DNA of 5,572 bases from Legionella genomosp. 1 (GTDB lineage: Bacteria > Pseudomonadota > Gammaproteobacteria > Legionellales > Legionellaceae), in contig CAMDMN010000162.1 in NCBI GenBank assembly GCA_945901965.1, positions 1 through 5,572 on the forward strand, written 5' to 3'. The notes under the pieces were generated by a model. It was not told where the DNA came from. It saw only the letters and a program-made list of their open reading frames with translations, and did not search any database. Below, piece by piece: positions 1 through 5,354 of this stretch. The position numbers were made by a program, and so were the translations under genes. How positions within the stretch are numbered: position 1 is the stretch's first letter; each line of letters opens with the position of its first letter.

Positions 1-467
1 TACGCTCAATCAAAGAATGTGGCCATGAAATAATTGATGGCATTGATGAACAAACATTAATTTGTATTGATGATATCGATGCTATAGCTACCAGTAAAGA
101 TTGGGAAGAAGCGATTTTTCACTTATTTAACCGTGTCCGTGATAATGAGAAAACAACTTTAATTATAACAAATAATCTACCACCAGCGAATGCAAAGATT
201 TGCTTACCTGATTTAAAATCTCGCCTATGCGGAAGCTTGGTATTCCAAATAAATGAATTAAATGATCACGATAAAATCAACACCATAAAATTACACGCCC
301 ATAAACGCGGCTTTAATTTACCCAATAGTGTCGGACAATTTTTATTACATAGGTGCGCACGAAACATGCATGATCTTCACGCGCTACTTAATCGTTTAGA
401 TGAAGCGTCACTAATTGCGCAGCGTAAAATTACCATTCCTTTTGTTAAAAATATTTTAGGCATTTAA
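1..467 (+). CDS. hda: DnaA regulatory inactivator Hda (5' end missing)
   Basis: Hda is an AAA+ relative of DnaA. With the DNA-loaded sliding clamp it stimulates hydrolysis of DnaA-bound ATP and so prevents over-initiation of replication (established for E. coli). The reading frame is open from base 3 and ends with TAA at 465-467, giving 154 visible residues of a family usually about 230 long. The N-terminal clamp-binding segment and Walker A lie outside the window. Visible are Walker B (LICIDDIDAI, aspartates at 69-74), a sensor-1 strand (LIITNN, near 160-177) and a box VII segment PDLKSRL with its arginine at 222-224. The C-terminal lid ends RKITIPFVKNILGI, which closely resembles the E. coli Hda end as I recall it. 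The Walker B/IDDID pattern and the absence of a DnaA helix-turn-helix domain IV separate it from DnaA. It converges on the 650-1888 gene across a palindromic repeat. Confidence 0.93.
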   Translation, partial: RSIKECGHEIIDGIDEQTLICIDDIDAIATSKDWEEAIFHLFNRVRDNEKTTLIITNNLPPANAKICLPDLKSRLCGSLVFQINELNDHDKINTIKLHAHKRGFNLPNSVGQFLLHRCARNMHDLHALLNRLDEASLIAQRKITIPFVKNILGI

Positions 468-650
468 GATTAATCGTAACGCCCGAGGTACGTCATCACG
501 AGTAACAAGTACGTCATCCCGAGTACCAAGTACGTCATCCCGAGTACAACGAGGGATCTCCATTTGCGTAAAATTGTGCAACATTCAGGAGATCCTTCGC
601 GCAAAAATACGCGCTCTGGATGACGTACCTTGGGAGTTACGATTAGTCTT
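466..650. repeat. Palindromic intergenic repeat element between convergent genes
   Basis: The outer arms 471-487 and 629-645 are inverted copies (TAATCGTAAC then a variable CCC-AG block) with two mismatches. They continue inward as GTACGTCATC (488-497) against GATGACGTAC (619-628). An inner stem pairs GGATCTCC (554-561) with GGAGATCC (588-595). The core of the form CGTCATCCCGAG...GGATCTCC...GGAGATCC...GGATGACG resembles palindromic repeats scattered through many bacterial genomes, including Rickettsia- and Legionella-like ones (general recollection, no search done). The outer arms run into the TAA of hda (465-467) and the TAA of the minus-strand gene (650-652), so transcripts from both sides would fold here. 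A bidirectional terminator or mRNA 3'-end stabiliser is a reasonable inference. There is no transposase, so this is a non-autonomous repeat. Confidence 0.85.
488..550 (+). repeat. Three tandem 21-bp units inside the palindrome
   Basis: Units at 488-508, 509-529 and 530-550 each begin GTACGTCATC and continue (A/C)CGAGTA. Units 2 and 3 differ only near their last bases, and unit 1 has two or three changes. The right arm of the surrounding palindrome carries only one matching segment (618-628, GGATGACGTAC). The tandem copies therefore look like a local expansion of the left arm alone, by slippage or unequal exchange. Confidence 0.9.
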
Positions 651-1888
651 TATCCAAAAGATGTGGGCCTAACAGAAAATCTATCTAAGTCATTTAACGA
701 ATAAGAGCGCACACGCTTAAAATCACCAAATAACCCTACCTTGCTAACCACATATTCTTGTGATACTAAATCCGAACCGCGACCGTCAGGGAGCGGAAAT
801 TTTAAGAGAACATTATCACGGGACTTTTCTATCTTTTTGTGCCATTTTTCAAATGTACGAACCCGCGCCTCTAATTTAGATAATTCCTCTTTTTGATTTT
901 CAACATTCTCAATACCTGCGAATCTATCAATATTATCTTTATCAAGGCCAACCAAATGACCAACTAGATTTTCAAGACCTGGTCGTTGAATAAACCAGTA
1001 CATACTAAGTGATGCAATGCCAACAATGGTGCTTGCAACAGTAATTGGCCAAGCTGTTGCGGCAATAGCGGCCACAAAAAGTCCACCAACAGCTAAAGCA
1101 ACTGTTTGGCCGGCAAAATAACCACCACAAAAAAATATTAACGCACTCATAGCCGCGGTACAAATCCGCCCAACTTTTAAAGCTGGACTTTTTGCAGAAG
1201 AAACGAAATATTCTCGTGCATTATCCATCGCATTAAAGCGGATAACCAGCATAGATGATATTTGACTCAACTCTTCTCTTTCTTCTGTACAAAGGCTTTC
1301 ATCTGCAAAACAGTCATCAATTTTTTCTTTAAGCTTATCAATTAAGTCCACTTGCTCTAAATAAATGTCTAATAATTGCCCTGTCCTTCCTAATTTAACC
1401 CCAACTTTTTTTGAAATTTCAACTAACTCAAAACCATAAAAAAGACCAACGGACAATAATGCAAAAGCAAATCCCGCTGCAAAGAATAAAATTGTTGGCA
1501 TAGAAGTAAATGAACCAAGAAGCGAGGCTATACCATCAAAGCCTTCACAGAGAGCCAAAAGAGCGCCTGAGGAAACTAAAAATATATATTGCGCCTTTCT
1601 ATACCATAGATATGGTCCTTCCTCAGCTTTATTAGCATCAGTAGGTAAAAAGGAATTATAAATATCTTCCAATAAAGACGCGCGGAGTGACTCTAATAAA
1701 AATTGTGATCTTTTATCAATATTTTTATCAATTTCTATTCTGTTAGATAACCAAGAAACTATTGTTGCTTGCAAAAGCTTGTTATCAGATTGCTGATTTA
1801 ATTCACCTAAAAGATCATTAGCAGCAATCTTAGATAATTCTTGCATTAAATTTATTGTACGCTCATCAAGCGAAATGTATTTAACCAT
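650..1888 (-). CDS. Hypothetical membrane protein with two hydrophobic hairpins (412 aa)
   Basis: I do not recognise this family. The N-terminal ~95 residues are soluble and mainly helical. A first hydrophobic region spans about 100-155 (strands around 100-116 and 130-153). Residues ~160-235 form a charged helical segment rich in Lys, Glu and Asp. A second hydrophobic region of Ala, Gly and Val spans about 241-300, again long enough for two or more membrane passes. Residues ~318-362 are charged and coiled-coil-like (KEELSKLEARVRTFEKWHKK). Near 365-373 the peptide PLPDGRGSD is encoded by a REP-like repeat inserted in frame. No signal peptide is evident. The start at 1886-1888 is the first in frame, preceded by a purine-rich stretch (GGAAATGGAAA) rather than a good Shine-Dalgarno. 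It is divergent from the patatin gene and convergent with hda. A host-membrane effector is possible but unproven; a bacterial inner-membrane protein is equally possible. Confidence 0.85.
   Translation of the reverse strand: MVKYISLDERTINLMQELSKIAANDLLGELNQQSDNKLLQATIVSWLSNRIEIDKNIDKRSQFLLESLRASLLEDIYNSFLPTDANKAEEGPYLWYRKAQYIFLVSSGALLALCEGFDGIASLLGSFTSMPTILFFAAGFAFALLSVGLFYGFELVEISKKVGVKLGRTGQLLDIYLEQVDLIDKLKEKIDDCFADESLCTEEREELSQISSMLVIRFNAMDNAREYFVSSAKSPALKVGRICTAAMSALIFFCGGYFAGQTVALAVGGLFVAAIAATAWPITVASTIVGIASLSMYWFIQRPGLENLVGHLVGLDKDNIDRFAGIENVENQKEELSKLEARVRTFEKWHKKIEKSRDNVLLKFPLPDGRGSDLVSQEYVVSKVGLFGDFKRVRSYSLNDLDRFSVRPTSFG
771..797 (-). repeat. REP-like palindromic repeat inside the coding frame
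   Basis: On the minus strand the sequence reads CCGCTCCCTGACGGTCGCGG followed by TTCGGA. The ends TCCG (771-774) and CGGA (794-797), and the inner CCGC and GCGG, are complementary. It is clearly more GC-rich than the AT-rich surroundings. From memory this motif is a dispersed repeat in several bacterial phyla, and translated PLPDGRGSD turns up in many unrelated hypothetical proteins; I could not check this here. The frame stays open through it and for 39 codons beyond. Confidence 0.65.
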
Positions 1889-1925
1889 TTTCCATTTCCA
1901 AGGGGGATTTAGACATTAGATGCGC

Positions 1926-1954
1926 ATTATGACCCAAAAAAGCCCGCTTTAAAA
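1926..1954 (-). promoter_or_regulatory. Possible promoter of the 412-aa membrane protein gene
   Basis: On the minus strand CATAAT (1931-1926) matches the -10 consensus at 5 of 6 positions. TTTTAA lies 17 bp upstream (1954-1949), a weak -35. The start codon is about 38 bp downstream of the -10. Support is consensus matching only, in an AT-rich background where chance matches are common. Confidence 0.3.
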
Positions 1955-2079
1955 GCTTCATGTTGTTTTTTAGGCCATTCTGATGTGGTTTATGACTAAA
2001 TAAATTCGTCCATCAAATAAATATCCTTAAAGCTAAATTTAAATTTAAGTATATTCACAAAATAAAAATAATTTTAACC

Positions 2080-2109
2080 TTGCCATACTACCCCCCTGTA
2101 AACTATATT
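2080..2109 (+). promoter_or_regulatory. Probable sigma70-type promoter of the patatin gene
   Basis: TTGCCA (2080-2085) and TATATT (2104-2109) are separated by 18 bp, and the start codon follows 37 bp after the -10. The spacer contains a run of six cytosines (2091-2096). Upstream is very AT-rich and includes a 14-bp perfect palindrome (TAAATTTAAATTTA, 2034-2047), which could act as an UP element or binding site. The rest of the 1889-2146 gap shows no further gene. Confidence 0.5.
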
Positions 2110-2146
2110 CAAAATATGAGACATCAATTCTAAAATAATAATAATT

Positions 2147-3256
2147 ATGGCCAAAATAGCCCTTTATTTAGCTGGAGGCGGAGCTCGCGGAGCTTACCAA
2201 GCCGGCACACTAAAAGCCATAAGTGAAATACTTAAAGTTGAAACTTTACCTTTTGCAATGGTTAGCGGTGTAAGTATAGGATGCATCCATGCGGCCATCC
2301 TTGCTCAGCATGCTGAAAATTTTGCTGATGGCGTCGCGAAACTTGAAAAGTTATGGAGCAATATCCATTGCCAACAAATATTTAACTCCTCTAATTTCGA
2401 ATTAAGTAAATCTGTCCTTCGTAACTTAAGTCGATTATTTAAAACGCACAGTCACAGTGGATATTTATTAGATACAACACCTCTTCATCAATTTATCACT
2501 GAAAATATTGATTTCGAAATGATTAATAAAAATATCGCGTCGAACAAATTAGAAACATTAGAGGTAATCTCTAATTGCTACGAAGCACAACAAATCATTT
2601 CCTTCTATCAACATTCTAATCCTAATTTTGAAGACTGGAATTATCCTCGTCATGCAAGTGAACGAGCACAAATTAATATTGACCACTTACTTGCTTCAAG
2701 CGCCCTACCTCTTTTTTTTCCAGCAATTAAGATTAATGGACTTCATTATGGTGATGGAGGCATGGGACTTGTTGCTCCACTACGTGGTGCTGTGCGCTTT
2801 AATGTGGATAAAATTCTAGTTTTAGGCTCCCGTCAAGCACCCACATTTCGACAGACTGAAATACAAGCTAATAGTGAAATTGGCTTTGCCAATATTTTAG
2901 GAACAATGCTAAATGGTATATTTCTTGATAATTTAGATCGCGACATTGAAATGGTTAACCGCATGAATGACATTTCAAGACTCATCTCCATGTGGAAAAA
3001 ACGCCAATCGCCATGGCGCCCAATAGAAGTCTTACATTTACGCCCAAGTATTAATATTGCTGAAATGGCACAATGCCAGTACGGTAATATGCCATCATTT
3101 TTACGCTTTTTACTTAATGTACTTGGAGCGCAAAGCCATTCTGGAGACTTACTGAGCTTCTTACTATTTGAAAAAGAATTCACCCTAGAGTTATTAAAAC
3201 TTGGGTATAACGACACTATGGAGTCAGCTGATATAGTTCGTGCTTTTTTCTCTTAA
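2147..3256 (+). CDS. Patatin-like phospholipase / acyl hydrolase (369 aa)
   Basis: Patatin-family enzymes hydrolyse ester bonds of phospholipids or other acyl lipids using a Ser-Asp dyad. All hallmarks are present: the oxyanion-hole loop GGGARG at residues 10-15, the nucleophile elbow GVSIG at 41-45 with Ser43, and the catalytic DGG at 203-205 with Asp203. The region between holds the helices and lid of the fold. The C-terminal third (LHLRPSINIAEMA, then LLSFLLFEKEF...LLKLGYND) matches the extension common in longer bacterial patatin-like proteins, so the gene looks complete and active. The start at 2147 is needed because the glycine loop begins nine residues later; no clear Shine-Dalgarno precedes it. 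No signal peptide is seen, so the protein is cytoplasmic or exported by a dedicated system. Related proteins are secreted effectors in Legionella and Pseudomonas, but housekeeping versions are common and the sequence does not decide between them. Confidence 0.92.
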   Translation: MAKIALYLAGGGARGAYQAGTLKAISEILKVETLPFAMVSGVSIGCIHAAILAQHAENFADGVAKLEKLWSNIHCQQIFNSSNFELSKSVLRNLSRLFKTHSHSGYLLDTTPLHQFITENIDFEMINKNIASNKLETLEVISNCYEAQQIISFYQHSNPNFEDWNYPRHASERAQINIDHLLASSALPLFFPAIKINGLHYGDGGMGLVAPLRGAVRFNVDKILVLGSRQAPTFRQTEIQANSEIGFANILGTMLNGIFLDNLDRDIEMVNRMNDISRLISMWKKRQSPWRPIEVLHLRPSINIAEMAQCQYGNMPSFLRFLLNVLGAQSHSGDLLSFLLFEKEFTLELLKLGYNDTMESADIVRAFFS

Positions 3257-3274
3257 ATAAAAAGCACGACTATA
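3232..3274. terminator. Hairpin at the convergent junction of the patatin and 105-aa genes
   Basis: CGTGCTTTTT (3239-3248) pairs perfectly with AAAAAGCACG (3259-3268). After one bulged base the stem continues TATAGT (3232-3237) with ACTATA (3269-3274). The stem is about 16 bp with a 10-nt loop that contains the patatin stop codon (3254-3256). The stop codon of the opposing gene begins two bases past the stem. The A and T runs inside the stem give it terminator-like character in both directions, though neither side has a long U tract after the stem. Confidence 0.65.
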
Positions 3275-3275
3275 T

Positions 3276-3593
3276 TTATGGCGCTAAGCCTGGCTCAGGC
3301 TCATATGCTGTATAAGGCTGCGTGCCTGTTACTAGTCTTAGATCGGGGCTATGATCTAAATCATACAAGGCTTTTATAATAGTATGATTTTGCATTGAAA
3401 AATATTCAAATTCCATTTGATTATCACCACCATTAGATCCAGTACGACTAAGTGGTATTGATGGTGGCGGTTCATATATTGATGCTTGAGCAGGATCATC
3501 TCTTTCCACTTTTAATAAATCTCCAGGAAGATCTTCTATCTCATCATCAGATTCAAATAATGTACCAGTACGCTCTTGAAAATATCTTGGCAT
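3276..3593 (-). CDS. Small acidic orphan protein (105 aa)
   Basis: I do not recognise this protein. It is real on translational evidence: AAGGAG lies six bases before its ATG, the best ribosome binding site in the window, and it has its own stop next to a convergent hairpin. The sequence starts MPRYFQERTG, then has an acidic patch (FESDDEIEDLP, about 13-23), a proline-rich linker (YEPPPSIPLSR, ~40-50), a Gly/Asn turn, and a more ordered part (MEFEYFSMQNHTIIKALYDLD, ~59-79). It has no cysteines, membrane segment or signal peptide. The composition suggests a largely flexible protein that may bind a partner. It is transcribed divergently from the kinase-like gene at 3987, with which it shares a dyad-rich control region. 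Function is unknown; a small secreted effector or a regulator of a neighbour are guesses. Confidence 0.75.
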   Translation of the reverse strand: MPRYFQERTGTLFESDDEIEDLPGDLLKVERDDPAQASIYEPPPSIPLSRTGSNGGDNQMEFEYFSMQNHTIIKALYDLDHSPDLRLVTGTQPYTAYEPEPGLAP

Positions 3594-3599
3594 GATAAT

Positions 3600-3605
3600 C
3601 TCCTT
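3600..3605 (-). promoter_or_regulatory. Strong ribosome binding site of the 105-aa gene
   Basis: AAGGAG on the minus strand, six bases before the ATG at 3593-3591. It fixes the start codon and is the main reason for accepting this otherwise unrecognised short frame as a gene. Confidence 0.85.
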
Positions 3606-3630
3606 ATAATATTAAATATCCTTCTATTTA

Positions 3631-3636
3631 ATTATA
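3631..3636 (-). promoter_or_regulatory. Possible -10 element of the 105-aa gene
   Basis: A perfect TATAAT on the minus strand, 37 bp before the start codon. The -35 region is poor (TTAAGC at 18 bp). An alternative pair further upstream is TTGATT (3707-3702) with TATTAT (3686-3681) at 15 bp; its -35 directly abuts the 13-bp repeat at 3708-3720. Confidence 0.35.
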
Positions 3637-3707
3637 GACGTTAATTTTAAATTCGCTTAATAGAAATAATACGTAGAAATATAATACGGTTTCGTAAATG
3701 TAATCAA

Positions 3708-3720
3708 ACTACAATTAGTA
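3708..3720. repeat. 13-bp repeated dyad, copy 1 (ACTACAATTAGTA)
   Basis: This is identical to 3914-3926. The core is an inverted repeat, ACTA-CAAT-TAGT, so it looks like a protein-binding site. It lies next to a TTGATT that could be a -35 for the leftward gene. Confidence 0.6.
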
Positions 3721-3755
3721 GATATAGGCTGGGCCAAGGGCAGTTTAAGGCCACT

Positions 3756-3784
3756 AGATTGCTTCGCTACGCTCGCAAAGACGG
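3756..3784. repeat. REP-like GC-rich fragment
   Basis: GATTGCTTCGCTACGCTCGC (3757-3776) followed by AAAGACGG closely resembles one arm of a palindromic repeat seen in many bacterial genomes (TTGC...GCAA core, often ending in AATGACG). Only one arm is present, so it is probably a decayed or partial copy. It is much more GC-rich than its flanks. Confidence 0.6.
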
Positions 3785-3853
3785 AACCAATTAGCTTAAG
3801 GCATAGCCATTAGGCCAAGACCCAAACATATTACAAATTTTTTCCTTTTGCTA

Positions 3854-3869
3854 ATGACTTAGCAGTCAT
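3854..3869. promoter_or_regulatory. Perfect dyad ATGACT-TAGC-AGTCAT
   Basis: Six-base arms with a four-base spacer, about 120 bp upstream of the kinase-like gene. It could be an operator or merely a small hairpin. The sequence does not match a regulator site that I can name. Confidence 0.35.
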
Positions 3870-3910
3870 CCATAAACCAATATGGCTCAACAAACCTCCA
3901 AAATATGCAC

Positions 3911-3926
3911 TATACTACAATTAGTA
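3911..3926. promoter_or_regulatory. 13-bp repeated dyad, copy 2, overlapping a -10-like TATACT
   Basis: ACTACAATTAGTA occupies 3914-3926, and here the arms extend to TACTA-CAAT-TAGTA (3913-3926). TATACT at 3911-3916 matches the -10 consensus at 5 of 6 positions and overlaps the dyad, the arrangement expected of a repressor operator. There is no convincing -35 upstream (3888-3893 is CAACAA), so any promoter here would be weak or activator-dependent. Confidence 0.45.
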
Positions 3927-3943
3927 AATTAATTTTCCAAAAG

Positions 3944-3964
3944 TTATTAAACATGGTTTAATAA
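3944..3964. promoter_or_regulatory. 21-bp perfect dyad upstream of the kinase-like gene
   Basis: TTATTAAAC (3944-3952) and GTTTAATAA (3956-3964) are exact inverted copies around a 3-bp ATG. It ends 22 bp before the start codon and just upstream of the G7 tract. The symmetry suits a dimeric repressor. If transcribed, the AT-rich arms would form only a weak RNA hairpin, so a DNA site is the more likely reading. Confidence 0.55.
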
Positions 3965-3970
3965 TTATTT

Positions 3971-3977
3971 GGGGGGG
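3971..3977 (+). promoter_or_regulatory. G7 homopolymer serving as ribosome binding site
   Basis: Seven guanines lie nine bases before the ATG at 3987. They are the only purine-rich candidate to pair with the anti-Shine-Dalgarno, which is unusual compared with the AAGGAG of the neighbouring divergent gene. Length changes in the run would alter pairing and spacing. Confidence 0.5.
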
Positions 3978-3986
3978 TAATAAATA

Positions 3987-5321
3987 ATGAAATTCATTAA
4001 AATACCCGAGGACTGCGAGCTAATAAAAAAATTGGGTGGTAGAGGTCAAGCTGGATTTGGTGCATTCTACAGATTTGACGAGGATGTTTATTTAATTAAA
4101 AAAGATTCACCTGGAACTTCATTGGCAGAATCATTGGTGTTTCAATATAACCCGCCAGCTCATGAGTTAGACTCTAAACCACCTATTATTCAAGCTGAAT
4201 TATCTTTTGCACTAATTAATTCTGAATCAATCGTTATCGTTTCAAAACAACCTGCATTTACAACTAGCTCTGATGGTAAAATCTCTGGACTTGATGAAGT
4301 GGTTTTAGGCCACAAACGCGCGCCAAAAACATGGTGGAGCGAAGAATCAAAATCCATGAGTCGAGATCCTGATTCTATTAAAAAAGCTTTACGTATGATG
4401 ACGCCCGAAGCCAAAAAACAATTTGCTCACGCCATCTACACAAGCCAATTAAATGGCGATGAAAGTTTACATACAGGGCAATTTATGGTTGAAAGATCTC
4501 TCGATGGACAACAGATAACTAAAATTCAACGAATAGATTTTGGGGCATTGGGACGATATGCTGAAGCAAGAACTGATTTTAACCCTTTTCACACATCAGA
4601 AATTTATGCCTCTAGTGGCCAATATCAAAAAGATTATGTTAATTTTTTATTACAAGATAGAGAGATCAATAATCATCTTTTAGAATTGTGGGCAAATACT
4701 GATGTAACTGAGGTTATGCGCCTTGCTAATGATAGATTTGTACAACAAACAACTGTTTTAAGAAAGGATAGTTTACCTGGCAGTAGAACGGCATTATTAG
4801 GAAAATATGAAATTATTGGCTTCTACAATCAACTAATAAAAGGTATGCACCACCCTACAATACTTGATGAAGGAAAGCCAATAGGTGAAAGCTTAGATTT
4901 ATTAAAAACTAAATTCTTAAGCACGGTACAAACGCGTTGTGAAGAAATGATAAAAGCTGCAAAACAAGAGAAAAAATGCGCAGATAAAATTCAGCTAATA
5001 GAAAATGCTGTTAAAGATGTAGATTTAACCATTCAATCTAACAAAGATTTCATTGCTATAAACGACATCATGAAAAATGAACGTCTAAAGCCGTCAGAAC
5101 GAATAGCTATGATTAAAAATATAATTAAACCATCAGGTTTAGATAGTATTGAATGGATTAAAAAAATTCGTGATATCACAATGAATCCATCAGCGGGATT
5201 TAAAGAGAAATATAAAGAAGTTATGGGGGAAATAACAAATCCTAGTAATAGAGCCCCCAGCTTGTCTACTGGTTCTGACTGTTCTGATGTTAGTAATCCT
5301 ACTCATCCAGGAGGTAGATAA
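3987..5321 (+). CDS. Putative kinase-like protein, effector candidate (444 aa)
   Basis: No named family is recognised with certainty, but motifs fall in the order of a protein/lipid kinase fold. There is a Gly-rich loop GGRGQAGFG (17-25), a β3-type lysine in YLIKKD (Lys38), a helix-C-like glutamate (SLAES, Glu48), a hinge-like strand (SIVIVSKQP, 81-89), a catalytic-loop-like NGDESLHTGQFMV (156-168) and IDFG (183-186) with Asp184. The pairing GD-x3-H...DFG recalls PI3/PI4-kinases (DRHxxN...HIDFG) and aminoglycoside-phosphotransferase-like loops (GDLHxxN). The usual metal-binding Asn is Gln165 here. The Legionella effector LepB, reported to carry a phosphoinositide kinase domain, is a conceivable distant relative. 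Residues ~200-415 are helical, with a charged stretch at 310-350. The last ~27 residues are Ser/Pro/Asn-rich and probably disordered, which could suit a C-terminal secretion signal. No signal peptide or membrane segment is visible. Catalytic activity is uncertain; a pseudokinase is possible. Confidence 0.8.
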   Translation: MKFIKIPEDCELIKKLGGRGQAGFGAFYRFDEDVYLIKKDSPGTSLAESLVFQYNPPAHELDSKPPIIQAELSFALINSESIVIVSKQPAFTTSSDGKISGLDEVVLGHKRAPKTWWSEESKSMSRDPDSIKKALRMMTPEAKKQFAHAIYTSQLNGDESLHTGQFMVERSLDGQQITKIQRIDFGALGRYAEARTDFNPFHTSEIYASSGQYQKDYVNFLLQDREINNHLLELWANTDVTEVMRLANDRFVQQTTVLRKDSLPGSRTALLGKYEIIGFYNQLIKGMHHPTILDEGKPIGESLDLLKTKFLSTVQTRCEEMIKAAKQEKKCADKIQLIENAVKDVDLTIQSNKDFIAINDIMKNERLKPSERIAMIKNIIKPSGLDSIEWIKKIRDITMNPSAGFKEKYKEVMGEITNPSNRAPSLSTGSDCSDVSNPTHPGGR

Positions 5322-5354
5322 TTTAATTAATACTAACGACAGATTATAGCCCTG

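Larger units (their letters stand above)
3594..3986. other. Divergent intergenic region rich in dyads, no gene
   Basis: This 393-bp gap lies between the starts of the 105-aa gene (leftward) and the kinase-like gene (rightward). No reading frame in it has a credible start and length. It holds a -10-like site for the left gene, a 13-bp sequence present twice, a REP-like fragment, two further perfect dyads and a G7 tract acting as ribosome binding site of the right gene. GGCCAAG (3732-3738, 3813-3819) and TTAAGGC (3745-3751, 3796-3802) also each occur twice around the REP-like fragment, which suggests a composite repeat. Confidence 0.7.

Noticed and set aside
488..550. Three regular 21-bp units considered as a CRISPR-like array
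   Set aside because: The units are directly adjacent with no unique spacers, are too short, and form part of a larger palindrome.
1938..1956. AAAGCGGGCTTTTTT on the minus strand as a terminator
   Set aside because: The stem is at most five base pairs with a tiny loop, and it lies upstream of the minus-strand gene with no gene ending there.
2628..2819. Open frame of 63 codons on the plus strand
   Set aside because: An overlapping frame inside the patatin gene across its DGG region, with low-complexity hydrophobic translation; a shadow.
2833..3216. Open frame of 127 codons on the minus strand
   Set aside because: It lies entirely within the patatin gene, which has intact catalytic motifs. 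The translation has no recognisable features and no ribosome binding site was seen.
3721..3913. Segment between the 13-bp repeats considered as a mobile element with target duplication
   Set aside because: No terminal inverted repeats at its edges, no coding content, and the 13-mer is itself a dyad, so it is kept only as one of two hypotheses.
3929..3962. TTAAT half-sites resembling the Legionella PmrA box upstream of the kinase-like gene
   Set aside because: The PmrA site is a close tandem of TTAAT-type halves. Here the two TTAAT elements are 29 bp apart and one belongs to the perfect dyad, so AT-rich chance is the simpler explanation.
4190..4414. Open frame of 74 codons on the minus strand
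   Set aside because: Antisense to the kinase-like gene, with no start signals or recognisable content.
5309..5335. AGGAGG at the end of the kinase-like gene, suggesting a translationally coupled downstream gene
   Set aside because: No ATG, GTG or TTG follows at a usable distance, and the next start is at 5496. The bases encode the Gly-Gly-Arg tail.
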